Positions 37,781 to 47,919 of a stretch of DNA of 51,983 bases are shown piece after piece. How positions within the stretch are numbered: the first letter of the stretch is position 1; every line of letters starts with the position of its first letter. The translations under genes and the position numbers were made by a program. Origin of the DNA: Porphyra umbilicalis (lineage: Eukaryota; Rhodophyta; Bangiophyceae; Bangiales; Bangiaceae); contig KV919191.1 of NCBI GenBank assembly GCA_002049455.2, positions 1-51,983 of the forward strand, in the 5' to 3' direction. The notes beneath the pieces are model-generated. The model did no database searches. It saw nothing but the letters and a program-made list of their open reading frames with translations, and had not been told where the DNA came from.

Positions 37781-40700
37781 GCCGGCGGACGGCGTGTTCA
37801 TATGCCGTCGCCGGCGGCCGACAGCACGCGACACGAGAAGCGCGCACACGCGGAGCACGAGCGCGCGACCGCAGCCCAGGGGGCGCCCCTCCGTACAGCC
37901 GATGGCGGCCCAGGGGGCGCCTCAACGAGCCGCGGATGGCACCCCGCGCTGCGGCCCCTCGTGCGCGTGCGTGGATGGGGGGGCGCAGGGTGCTGCGGGC
38001 CCGCCCGAGCGGGAGGTGTGCCCGAGACCGCCCAGGGAGGTGCATTTGAGGCTCCCCGAACGGCCCTCTCTGCGACACGGCCCCACGCGGCGCTGCCCAC
38101 GAGGCGCGCCACACCGACACTGGCACGGGGCGTCGTGCGTGCCCCTGTGTCGACGAGATCCCCGCCTCGTGGAAGCGGCTGAGGCACCTGCCGCGCCACG
38201 CTTGACGTGAGGCTGCCCTTCGACCAATTTGGAGGGGGGGGGCAGGCCTGGCGCCAACAGGGACCAGAGGAATCTGATCACGGGCCGGCTGACCCCTGGC
38301 GATGATGGATCCGCCTCCCTTCCAACATATCTGTGAACATTTCCAGCAGCCAATGATATGGCTTGGATCAGATCGGAAACTTTCAAAGATTTCTCATTGC
38401 ATGCAAAGGGATCACGTGATTGATTGCGCGACCGCGCCGATATTCTCGCGCGGGCCCACCGACACTGTCCGTTTCGACGCTTGCGACAGAGCTCGTTCTG
38501 AGCAAGCCAACGCCGCCACCAGCAAAGGCGCCGTCCGCCTCTCGTTCTGGAGGCATTCGAATCGAAGCATCTGTCGGACCGCGCGGTGCCTGCCGTGGCC
38601 ACGTCTTGACAGCGCGTCGCACAGCGCACCCCGTTCCCAGGGTCCTCGACCGAGAGCCGCGGCTCTGCGCTGTCGCGTGAGGCTCGCCATCTGTCATCAG
38701 TTCGCCAGGTGTCTTCCCGAAGTGAGATTTTTCTGCGTCGTGCCAGCAGGGCGACCAGTTCCTGTCAGTTCGTGGCGCTTTATTTTAGACGTGTGAACCT
38801 GACTTTCGGTATGTGTACTCAGATAACAAAAGTCTGCACAGACGATTGGAAAGTGGCGACGCATTCTTGTCGCGATCGCAGCCTTTTCGTCCCTCCCTCC
38901 CTCACCTCGTGACTGCTTGGATATATGTTCAATTTCTGTCCGCTTGGGGGTCGACGTTGCTACGCACGCTTCCCCCATCTTCTTGCACCCATCTCTGGAC
39001 CATGTAGCCCCTGTTTTCGATAACTCCAGGACCGCGGACGGCCCTCTTGGATGAGAAAAATGGGGAGCCGCTGAGCGTCCTCCACGTAAGCAAACGTGGC
39101 ATATTCCGTTTGGGGTTTCAGAACTTGGGGGAGACGTTGTTGGGTGTGCTCTCATGGCCGCTGTCAGGTAGGGTGAAGCGTCTCGCATGTCAGGCCGTGT
39201 CGCCATATTGTTGGTATATCGGTAAGTTTGATCTGTAAGGGCACATTTACCAAGTTCTGATTGCGAGGTGCGAACGTAATACTCGCTCCACGTGGAGAAA
39301 AGGTGTCTCACATGTGCACACGTGGCGCCGATATGGGTACGCAAACGCTCCACCAACGCCGACGAACCTCGGAACCGTTCTCATTCGAACTGAAATGAAT
39401 AGTAGCATTTACAGTTTGGAAAACCTTTCTCCAGATGGAGGTTGGCACGCGTTGGGACTCGCGGGTGGCACATCCGTATAATCCATGAAGATGAGGACAG
39501 ATTGAGGCCGTTCCAACTCGCTGCGAGAGGTCGCTGCCAGATTGGAGCCCTTAAATGTCGCCACGTTGGGACATGCTCGGTCGCAGCGATCGCCACGACG
39601 TTGACGCTTCAGGTCCCCTGTTTGGGAGATGTGGAGTTTGTGGATGACGTGCCAGTGTGACAGATGGGATGGAGAAGATGAAACGGTCAGCGGACCTCCG
39701 GGCCGGTGCAGTGCGGACGCTCGCGATGAACACTATACTGTTTCACGGTTTCTAGCGATTCTAGCCGGCAGAGGCGATTCTACGGGGTCATCGCGATGTC
39801 CAGCATAATTCTCAGAGAAATACCAAACTTCGGAGGAAAGTCCGATCGACACCGCGAGACGCTTAGAATCACATGTGCCCGGACCCCCTGCGCAGTGGGG
39901 CTCGTTGCAGGATCCACAACGAGGCGCTGTTTTCTCGATTCGGCGACCAGAAACTTGTCAAGCTGGTGAGAAAATTCCTGGAAGGCCCTTGTGAGAACTT
40001 TTCTCGTCGAATTCCTTATTCTGCTTGCCTGTGGCTACGTATTTGCATTTTTCACAGTGTTCTTGGACGCTCCAGGACCGTCATGGAGTGCGCCTTCAAG
40101 TGATGTGGAACAGCATGGTGTGAGATGGAGCATGAGGAAGGTAACAAGGGACGACGAGGCCTCATCGAGCAAGCGAGTAGGGTCGCAACGATGTTTGAAC
40201 ATGAAGCTCTTTGAGCTCTTAAACCCCGCTGCTAGCAAGCGGTCATACTAAGTCGCTCACAGTGTGCGGAGAAAGTGCGAAGATGACTGTCCGTGCGAGT
40301 TGTACGTGGATTCAAGCGAGTAATATGGAATTGATACGCCCAATGTGGACGTCAGCTGTCATGGATCTGAGGAGTCAAATAATGGAAGCACATCTGAACT
40401 AAGAATTAATCAGTCCCATCGACCGAGCTGAAGCGGGATGCATGCGGAGCCGAACGACGTGAGTTGCCGACGTCCAAGAACGGAACTGAGAGCGCGTTCC
40501 GATCCGCTCGTGACCCCGGCTGAATCCGCGAATTCCACGCGACACCACCGCCTTCGTTAAGCGAGTCAAGTCTATGTGCAGCGCAATGCCTCTGTAGTAC
40601 CACAATCTAGGGGGTTACCTCAGAAGGAGGGAAGTAACGGCCGTCTCAGCCGCTCGCGCGACACCCGCTATGGGACTCGAGGTTCGGGAAGTCGGGCCGA

Positions 40701-41999
40701 TCGAAACGCCAAGACATCGAGACACGGTTTACTTGCCGGCGACGACGGTGCCTCCCACCGTCGTCGCCCTTCGTCCTAAAAGGGCGGAAACCGTCGCCCG
40801 GGCCCAATTTCCCCAAATGGGAATTGACCCGGGCCGTCACCAACCAATGCAGATAATTCCCTCCATGCATGTCAAGTCCCCCGAGGCGATCATTACAGAC
40901 GAGGGGAAGAAACCGTCCCGCGCGCAACGCGCTGCACCCGCCGCGTGGCGCCCGGTCGGCCGTCGCCTGCCGCGCCCTCTCGGGCGCGCCAGCGCCCGCT
41001 CGGGCGCGCCAACCCGGCCTCCCGCGGGGCCCGCGTGCCGGGCGCGGCGGATCGGGTGCGCTCCCTCAAGTGGCCCGAGCCGGGCAGCGGGGCCGCCCCC
41101 TCGCCCCGCCGTCCCGCGTCGCCAACCCGTCGGCCACCACCGCCGCTGGCGTCGCCACCACGCGTCGGGGACCGACGTCCCCCGCCGTCGCCGACGTCCC
41201 CGCGGTGGCATCCTGGCGCATAGGGGGCCCCGTAGTACTACAGCCTCCATGCAGCGCCATCGCTGTCGCAACTCGATCTGAAGTGGTTCCTTCCGCAGCC
41301 ATCGGCAGGTACTGCCGGCTGACACGGGTGCCACAGTCTTAAGAGAACGGGGAGATGCTGGACCCCGGGGGCACGAGGTTGCGACCAGCACCGGGGATGT
41401 CTCCGGTGCCGGGGTCTTCCCGGTTGGTAGTCGAACGGGTGGCAGAGGCGAAATTTGCCGCTTTAAGCCGCGTGCGGATGAGTGGGTCCGCGCATGGCAC
41501 GTCGCACGGCGGCCCCCGAGGGCAGGTTCCCCGTGTTCGCGACGTCACCCTGTTCGTACGAAGTCGTTGTGAAAAGCACTCGGTGACAATTCTGAGGCAA
41601 TGCAACATGCGTCTTTTGTTATCCTCGATGGTTGTTCGTGGCTGCCAACCACCACGCTGCGGATTGGCGGGAAAACAAGGAGAAAGCCATGTGCGGCCGA
41701 ATCATGCGCTGTTGAGCGAGTCGTTGGGCTGCACTTGAGTATGTTTTTCTCGTACTTGCCGGGCTCTTTCTCTCTCTTGTACGACTTTTCGCTGCGCGTA
41801 GCCCTATATTGTCTACTTGTCAGGACTTCGGGGCACATAAAATTGACCTATAGTACAGGCCAAGAGCTGTTATTGTCGTCGTCGAGAATCTCGATCAGAC
41901 ATATCAAAATCAAGTGACGAGGTTTTGACGAGAAAAGTACCCTCGTCAACGAGCAAACACGAGCGATCGGGGGGAAAAAACGCCCTCGTCGTGGATCCT
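37781..41999. other. unassigned region between Harbinger elements
   Basis: 37.8-38.2 kb is GC-rich; from 38.3 to 41.9 kb composition is more moderate. Minus frame 38697-39356 (219 codons) has no ATG near its start and no recognisable domain. Perfect or near-perfect hairpins at 40738-40768 and 40797-40833. An inverted-repeat arm at 39123-39152 pairs with 44118-44147. No gene supported. Confidence 0.4.
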
Positions 42000-42000
42000 G

Positions 42001-43051
42001 CAGCGAGCCCCACTGCGCTGGCACTCACACGTCAACAGGAGAGAGGCGATTCTGCGTTTCCGCACCGCCTTCCGTGTCAACCGGTCGACGTTTCAAGCGC
42101 TCGAAAGCGTCCTTCAGTTGCGTGCGCGCGCGGCTTTTTGTCGCCGCTGGGGGGGGAGCCAGCTCAGCTTGGACCTGCAGCTCGCCGTAATCTTGTTCCG
42201 TGTGGGCCGCTTCGGGAACGCGTGCTCAGTGGATGCCGTGGCAGACCTGTTCGGGATTTCAGTCGGGGGCGTCATCAAGAGCACGCGGCGAGTAGCGAAG
42301 GCGCTTGCTGGTGTCGCCCCGCAGAACATCCGCTGGCCGAACACGCAGCGACGTGCCGGTCTGTCAATTTTTGTGGCAGAAAAGCTCGGCATTGACGGCT
42401 GCATTGGTGCCATGGATGGAACAACTTTCCCGCTTGCCTACCAGCCAGTGCTGCATCCCTGGGCGTACTAAGACAGAAAGTAGCGGTACAGCTTTGAATG
42501 GGCTCATCACATGTGACTGAGATTGCCGTATCACCAACGTAGTGCTCGGTTGTACGGGGGCAGCGCCCGACACTTACGTGCAGTCGACCGCGGCGGGGCA
42601 TCGCCGCCCAACTGTCTACTTTACGAATGGGCAATACCCACTGGGCGACAAGGGGATGCTATATTCGCGGCATGTGATTGGGCCTTTCACGGAACCAGAA
42701 TGTACTTGTGCGGAGCCTCGGAACTACAACTACCAACTGGCGCGGCTGCGGGTCAAGTCCAAGCACGCGATCGGCATCCTCAAAGGGCTATGGGGGAGCT
42801 TGAAAGAGCTCCGCCTCACGCTGGCCACAGACCACCACTTCTGTTTTGCTACGACGTCGATTACGGCGTGTATCATGCTACACAACATATGCGTTGATGG
42901 GGGCGACGACTTCCCCATCCCGCCTGTGCCTGAGCCCTCCCCTGTGTCCGCTGTTGCGCCCTTCGTGGAAGCGCCGCTGCGACGGCAGCAGATCTCTGTC
43001 AAGGTGTGTGCTTTTATGCGAGAGAAGAAGGTGTACAGCGAGAACTTGTGA
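42001..43051 (+). pseudogene. HARBI1-type PIF/Harbinger transposase remnant
   Basis: The frame from about 42001 (RFRTAFRVNRSTFQAL, GRFGNACSVDAVADLFGISV, GGVIKSTRRVAKAL) carries a helix-turn-helix and the first catalytic Asp in IGAMDGTTFPLAYQP. It stops at TAA 42469-42471. Recognisable sequence continues through another stop (TAG), a +1 frameshift and a TGA before entering the frame that ends at 43051. That part holds the second Asp (GAAPDTYVQ), YPLGDKGM, RLRVKSKHAIGILKG and CIMLHNICVD. In fungal/protist relatives the third acidic residue lies in a VKSEHAIG motif; here it is Lys (AAG). Three stops, a frameshift and loss of the Glu make it inactive. It is a different subfamily from the large Harbinger copies on either side. 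Confidence 0.85.
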
Positions 43052-43073
43052 GATGAGAGGAAGAGAGAGAATG

Positions 43074-43757
43074 CTAGACATCAAACAAGTAGATCAGGAC
43101 CAGTCCCCCCCCCATTGCATTCTTGAGCATATCACGGAATGTCTCATTGTCAGGGTGCTTCTCAATGGCGGTGGTGAGCATGGCCAGCCTTCTGGTTCGC
43201 TCAGCCTCCAACGCCACCAGACGCTTGGTCTTCTGCTTCTCATCGAGGCGGCGGGCGCCGTCGGACAGCGACACGGCCAAGGGGCCCATGAAGTCCCCGC
43301 CGCCCGGCAGCACCGCTTCGACTGCCGCGTCCGCCGCGGCCGCGCGACGCGCACGCCCACTCGCTCCGCCGCGGTGGAGACCAGTGGCGGACACGGGGGA
43401 GGCGTGAGCAGTAGCCCCCCGGCCTGAGGGGCGAGTGCCGCCTCCGGGCGCAAATTCACCGCTGCCGCCGGAGGAGCCGCCGACGCCATCGCCGAGGTTA
43501 GCTGCATCGCCACCGTTCTCGCCGTTGGCACGTCCGCCGCTGTCCACAATATCCCCTTCCACATCGTCAGCGCCGTGAGCATCGCCGAGAAAGATCCCGT
43601 TCACCGCCCCACAGTCGCCACCCCCCCCCACCACTTCCACCACCTTCCCCCCCCGTACGGGCCTCATGTGACTCGCTGCTATCTTCCCCCGCCCCACCCT
43701 GCCGCCCACTGCCGCCTGTGGTGCCTGGGAGCCCGTCGTCAGGGGATGAACCACCAT
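43074..43757 (-). pseudogene. C-terminal remnant of a Harbinger partner protein
   Basis: 227 codons from ATG 43757 to TAG, 22 bp from the convergent transposase remnant. The end (LDEKQKTKRLVALEAERTRR, then LAMLTTAIEKHPDNETFRDM) is a charged helical C-terminus like those of Myb/NAM-associated partner proteins. No Myb or trihelix domain is visible upstream. The alternative frame 43567-43872 has an acidic Ser/Glu stretch (EDSSESHEARTGGEGGG) that may be the displaced upstream part. Placement and convergent orientation carry most of the inference. Confidence 0.5.
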
Positions 43758-43872
43758 AGGGGGCAGGCCCTACCATACGTATATTGTGAGTAGGTGTTTT
43801 TACAGGTGTAAGTGTCTGAACTCCCGTACCCGTAGGCAGCAAGGCAGCTGGTACCCACACCCAAATGAACAA

Positions 43873-44352
43873 TTGAGTAGGTAGCCGTGGGTATCTAACA
43901 ATTCCGACAGACAGCGGAGTTAAAGCCAGAAAAGCGCGCCATTCGAATGCAATTATGTCGTTTCACCTCCGCTAAATACCAGTTGATCTGTGGAACTGAT
44001 TTGAATATTACAACGGTTTTAGTTGGGGTGGATTCTCCCAACCGTGGTGTGCTCGCCAAAGGGCGCCCATTAGAATTCTCACGCGAGCAGTTGACAACGC
44101 CGCAAACAGGATGACTTAGAGCACACCCAACAACGTCTTCCCCAAGTCCGAATGTGTATACGTGTCAGAAACGTGTCTCCCGAATGCTCCACGTGGCTCA
44201 GTTTAGGCTCTTGGGGTTGGGGACGGCTCCACAGCAACGTCGGGCACCCCAAATCGAAGAGAGAAAACGCGAATCTAGTTGATCGGAATCACATAAGTAC
44301 ACACAGATTCAGCGGGCAGAAAATGGGGGGTGAGGCCCTTGTCCCCCATTCT
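43873..44352. other. unassigned spacer left of Harbinger copy B
   Basis: No gene. Contains one inverted-repeat arm (44118-44147) and a small hairpin with GTTGGG/CCCAAC arms near 44030. Confidence 0.4.
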
Positions 44353-44802
44353 CTGCACGATTTGGGGAGTCGGAGCTCTCCTCCCCATCTTGTTCAGCTC
44401 TCTCATTGGCTGGCGCTGCTTTGGCCGCCGTTCGAAATGCTTGTGTCGTGGCATCCGGCTTTTTAGAAAACTGCAGTGACAAACCATGCACTTTGTGTCG
44501 CGGGAGAGCGTTCGAGCGCTCACTGTTTGCAACGGTATCGCGACTGCTACGGACCGTCGCATCGAGCACGCGACCACAGGCGACCGTGCCTCCACCCCGG
44601 GATGCGACCGTTTTGGGGGTCCAGCGGGGGGCATTGAAACGGTCTGCCGGGGGGGCGGGCGAAAGGAAATCTGCTCTGTCTGTGCGGTGTGTTCACTGTG
44701 GGGTGCTGGGGAGATCCGAGTGCAGGTGGCACCGTCAGCGCGGCGCCGTCGTCGTCGACGGCCGTCCGCCGCCACCGTCGTGGCGACCGTCTTCTTCGCG
44801 CG

Positions 44803-47502
44803 ATGGACGACCCTTTTGATTTGTCCGCAGACGCGATGCTGGAGGATTCGGAGGACCTACAAATTGCTTCGGCGGTTGCGGCGCACCTACACGCGCTGCG
44901 TCATTGGCGGAAGCGTGCCCGAGGGTCTCGGGTGCACCGGCGGCCGCGTTATGTTGGATCTGTGCCGGGCCGCCGGCCGAATAAGCGGCGTAACTTCCGC
45001 TCAGGTTTGCGTGCTATTCTGAGAGATTATTTTGGTCTCAATGGGGAGCCGCCTGTCTACAACGAGGGTGACTTTGAGCGTCGGTTCCGCGTGCCGCGCA
45101 GCGTGTTTCTTCGTATATACAATGCCGTGAAGGACCGACCGTTTTTTGCGCAGCGCATCAATGCGACTGGCCGGCTCCAGGCTCACCCCTTGCAAAAGGT
45201 GGTTGCGGCTTTTCGAGTCATTGCGTATGGGGAGGCGCCGGACAGGACTGATGAATATGTGCGACTGTCCGCTTCAACTATTGCTATGTCGGTGCGAGAG
45301 TTGATGCGCTTTATTGTGAATGAGTTTGGACCCTCATATTTGCGTCCCCCCACCCCTGAAGAACTGCAGCGCATTCTGACGCGCAATGCTGAGCGCGGGA
45401 TGCCCGGTTGCATGGGCTCCCTTGACTGCAGCCACTGGGAGTGGCGCAACTGCCCTAAGGCGTTCGCTGGCATGTACCAGAATCGCCACGGGAAGCGTTC
45501 CGTGGTGATGGAGACCGTTTGTGATGAGGACCTCTGGATTTGGCATTTATTTGTGGGGTGTCCTGGATCTCACAACGACCTGAACGTTATGCATGTTTCC
45601 CCCCTCTATTTATCCGTTACGAACGGAGAATGGCCGCCCCGTACATTTTCTTACACTGCTAACGGCACGACCCGCACGCTCCTGTACTATCTTGTGGATG
45701 GTATTTATCCTCGGTTCGCGTTTTTCGTCTCTCCGTTTCCTAACCCCACGACAGAAGTAGAGGTTACATTTAACCGACTTCAAGAAGCCCTGCGGAAAGA
45801 TGTCGAACGACTGTATGCCGTGCTTACGGCACGTTTTCATGTGGCTTTGCACCCTGCAAAGTACTCCACCGTTGAGCAGATGGTCACCGTCACTAAGGCG
45901 GTGGCCATCCTGCGCAACATGGTCACCGAGAAGCGACGCGACGGGTATGTGTCCCGCACCCGTATGGCCGCCGGCGGTCAGGCGGCCGGCGGCGGCGGGG
46001 CGGCGGGGCCTGCGGGTGGGCACGGCGGCGCCGCCGGCAACGCCGGCGGCGGCAATGGAGGAGCGGCCGCCGCCGGCGGTGACGGATCCACCGGCGGTGG
46101 TCTGGTTATGGGCGGGGGGGCTGGGGGAGTTGCGGCGGCGGGCGCCGCCGGCGGTCAGGCGGCCGGCGGCGGCGGCGGGGCGGCGGTACTTGGTGGTGTG
46201 CGCGGTGCTGCCGCCGGTGACGCCGGCGGCGGCAATGGAGGAGCGGCCGCCGCCGGCGGTGATGGATCCGCCGGCGGCGATTTGGTTGCGGGTGGGGGGG
46301 CTGGGGGAGTTGCGGCGGCGGCCGCCGCCGCCGGCGGTCAGGCGGCCGGCGGCGGCGGCGGGGCGGCGGTACTTGGTGGTGTGCGCGGTGCTGCCGCCGG
46401 CGACGCCGGCGGCGGCAATGGAGGAGCGGCCGCCGCCGGCGGTGATGGATCCGCCGGCGGCGATTTGGTTGCGGGTGGGGGGGCTGGGGGAGTTGCGGCG
46501 GCGGCCGCCGCCGCCGGCGGTCAGGCGGCCGGCGGCGGCGGCGGGGCGGCGGTACTTGGTGGTGTGCGCGGTGCTGCCGCCGGCGACGCCGGCGGCGGCA
46601 ATGGAGGAGCGGCCGCCGCCGGCGGTGATGGATCCGCCGGCGGCGATTTGGTTGCGGGTGGGGGGGCTGGGGGAGTTGCGGCGGCGGCCGCCGCCGCCGG
46701 CAGTCAGGCGGCCGGCGGCGGCGGCGGGGCGGCGGTACTTGGTGGTGTGCGCGGTGCTGCCGCCGGCGACGCCGGCGGCGGCAATGGAGGAGCGGCCGCC
46801 GCCGGCGGTGATGGATCCGCCGGCGGCGATTTGGTTGCGGGTGGGGGGGCTGGGGGAGTTGCGGCGGCGGCCGCCGCCGCCGGCGGTCAGGCGGCCGACG
46901 GCGGCGGCGGGGCGGCGGTACTTGGTGGTGTGCGCGGTGCTGCCGCCGGCGACGCCGGCGGCGGCAATGGAGGAGCGGCCGCCGCCGGCGGTGATGGATC
47001 CGCCGGCGGCGATTTGGTTGCGGGTGGGGGGGCTGGGGGAGTTGCGGCGGCGGCCGCCGCCGCCGGCGGTCAGGCGGCCGGCGGCGGCGGCGGGGCGGCG
47101 GTACATAGAGGTATGCACGGCGCTGCCGCCGGCAACGCCGGCGGCGGCAATGGAGGAGCGGCCGCCGCCGGCGGTGATGGATCCGCCGGCGGCGATTTGG
47201 TTGCGGGTGGGGGGGCTGGGGGAGTTGCGGCGGCGGCCGCTGCCGCCGGCGGCTGTCAGGCGGCCGGCGGTGGTGCTGAGGGAATGCAGGACGATGGAGA
47301 CGGCCTTGTGGGGGGCGGTGATCCCCCCTCCGCCATTGCGCCCGCCATTGCACACGTAGCCTGGCTACCTGTTGGCACTTTTGGGCAAGCGTTAGGCGCT
47401 TGGGCAGGGACGCGGAGCGAGGAGGAGCACCTCAAGCTGAGGCATGACCTGGCGGAGGACGTATGGGCGGACAGAGCAACGCTTTTGGAGCCGTACCTTT
47501 AA
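44803..47502 (+). CDS. PIF/Harbinger (Plant_tran type) DDE transposase, copy B, intact
   Basis: 899 codons from ATG 44803 (GCGATGG) to TAA. Residues 1-390 are nearly identical to copy A and keep Asp208 (GSLDCSHWEWRNCP), Asp259 (GSHNDLNV) and Glu335 (RKDVERLYAVL). The Gly/Ala domain occupies the same place as in A but is built from a different, 61-residue unit. It contains the phrases AAVLGGVRGAAAGDAGGG and GGDLVAGGGAGGVAAAA and is repeated about six times. The tail VAWLPVGTFGQALGAW ... EDVWADRATLLEPYL is shared with A and in frame. With an unbroken frame and complete triad this is the likelier active copy. The 5' region has an inverted CCAAT box near 44405. The in-frame part before Met44803 is not conserved with copy A and is excluded. 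Confidence 0.9.
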   Translation: MDDPFDLSADAMLEDSEDLQIASAVAAHLHALRHWRKRARGSRVHRRPRYVGSVPGRRPNKRRNFRSGLRAILRDYFGLNGEPPVYNEGDFERRFRVPRSVFLRIYNAVKDRPFFAQRINATGRLQAHPLQKVVAAFRVIAYGEAPDRTDEYVRLSASTIAMSVRELMRFIVNEFGPSYLRPPTPEELQRILTRNAERGMPGCMGSLDCSHWEWRNCPKAFAGMYQNRHGKRSVVMETVCDEDLWIWHLFVGCPGSHNDLNVMHVSPLYLSVTNGEWPPRTFSYTANGTTRTLLYYLVDGIYPRFAFFVSPFPNPTTEVEVTFNRLQEALRKDVERLYAVLTARFHVALHPAKYSTVEQMVTVTKAVAILRNMVTEKRRDGYVSRTRMAAGGQAAGGGGAAGPAGGHGGAAGNAGGGNGGAAAAGGDGSTGGGLVMGGGAGGVAAAGAAGGQAAGGGGGAAVLGGVRGAAAGDAGGGNGGAAAAGGDGSAGGDLVAGGGAGGVAAAAAAAGGQAAGGGGGAAVLGGVRGAAAGDAGGGNGGAAAAGGDGSAGGDLVAGGGAGGVAAAAAAAGGQAAGGGGGAAVLGGVRGAAAGDAGGGNGGAAAAGGDGSAGGDLVAGGGAGGVAAAAAAAGSQAAGGGGGAAVLGGVRGAAAGDAGGGNGGAAAAGGDGSAGGDLVAGGGAGGVAAAAAAAGGQAADGGGGAAVLGGVRGAAAGDAGGGNGGAAAAGGDGSAGGDLVAGGGAGGVAAAAAAAGGQAAGGGGGAAVHRGMHGAAAGNAGGGNGGAAAAGGDGSAGGDLVAGGGAGGVAAAAAAAGGCQAAGGGAEGMQDDGDGLVGGGDPPSAIAPAIAHVAWLPVGTFGQALGAWAGTRSEEEHLKLRHDLAEDVWADRATLLEPYL
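46140..47245 (+). repeat. 183-bp tandem repeats coding a Gly/Ala domain, copy B
   Basis: The landmark TACTTGGTGGTGTGCGCGG recurs about every 183 bp from 46187. Units are nearly identical, pointing to recent expansion; the last unit has ACATAGAGGTATGCACGG instead. Confidence 0.93.
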
Positions 47503-47515
47503 CTAGAGACGAACA

Positions 47516-47888
47516 AAGGTTTTTTTTTCCCGCCTCCCGGTTTTTTTTTCCTTACATCCGTGTGTCTTCGTGAGCGTGTTTCGTGGAGCCTGCCTTGGCT
47601 GCCTTTTGAGAGGTACTGTAGACCTGCGCAAAGGCCGCCGCCGCCACGCACGCACAGTTGTTACTGACGCGCCGACGGCGGCGGCGTGCGAAAGGCACAG
47701 CACGGCAGCTCAGCATCGGCGCAAAGTCGGCGTGACGGCAAGCAGCGCTGCGGCTATCGCGCAGATCTCTGCCGCTGCTGGAGTGTTGAGCTACCCGGGA
47801 CCGACGCGAGAGGGATACTCTCTGTCGGACGCAAAGGCGAAGTAAGTAGGAAAAAAAAACCCTGCCCACCGGGGAAAAAAAAACCTTT
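47516..47888. terminator. inverted pair of T-run 3'-end motifs between convergent genes, copy B
   Basis: AAAGG-T9-CCCGCCTCCCGG-T9-CC follows the transposase stop (47516-47553). The complement of AAAGG-T9-CCCC then GGG-T9-CC follows the partner stop on minus (47849-47888). Same design as in copy A although the spacer between the motifs differs in length and sequence. Confidence 0.6.
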
Positions 47889-47919
47889 GAAGTCGCTGTC
47901 CAATACGCACTCTTACACA

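Larger units (their letters stand above)
39123..44147. repeat. pair of 30-bp inverted repeats flanking the HARBI1-type remnant
   Basis: 39123-39152 (ACTTGGGGGAGACGTTGTTG onward) and 44118-44147 are inverted copies with one mismatch. They bracket the decayed Harbinger pair at 42001-43757 and could be its terminal repeats, but I see no target duplication. They may instead be two solo copies of a dispersed repeat. Confidence 0.4.

Noticed and set aside
35848..38049. 733-codon plus frame opposite the Cys/Trp-repeat gene
   Set aside because: Antisense shadow of 90-bp repeats; no start context, and the opposite frame has the conserved Cys cluster and Kozak ATG.
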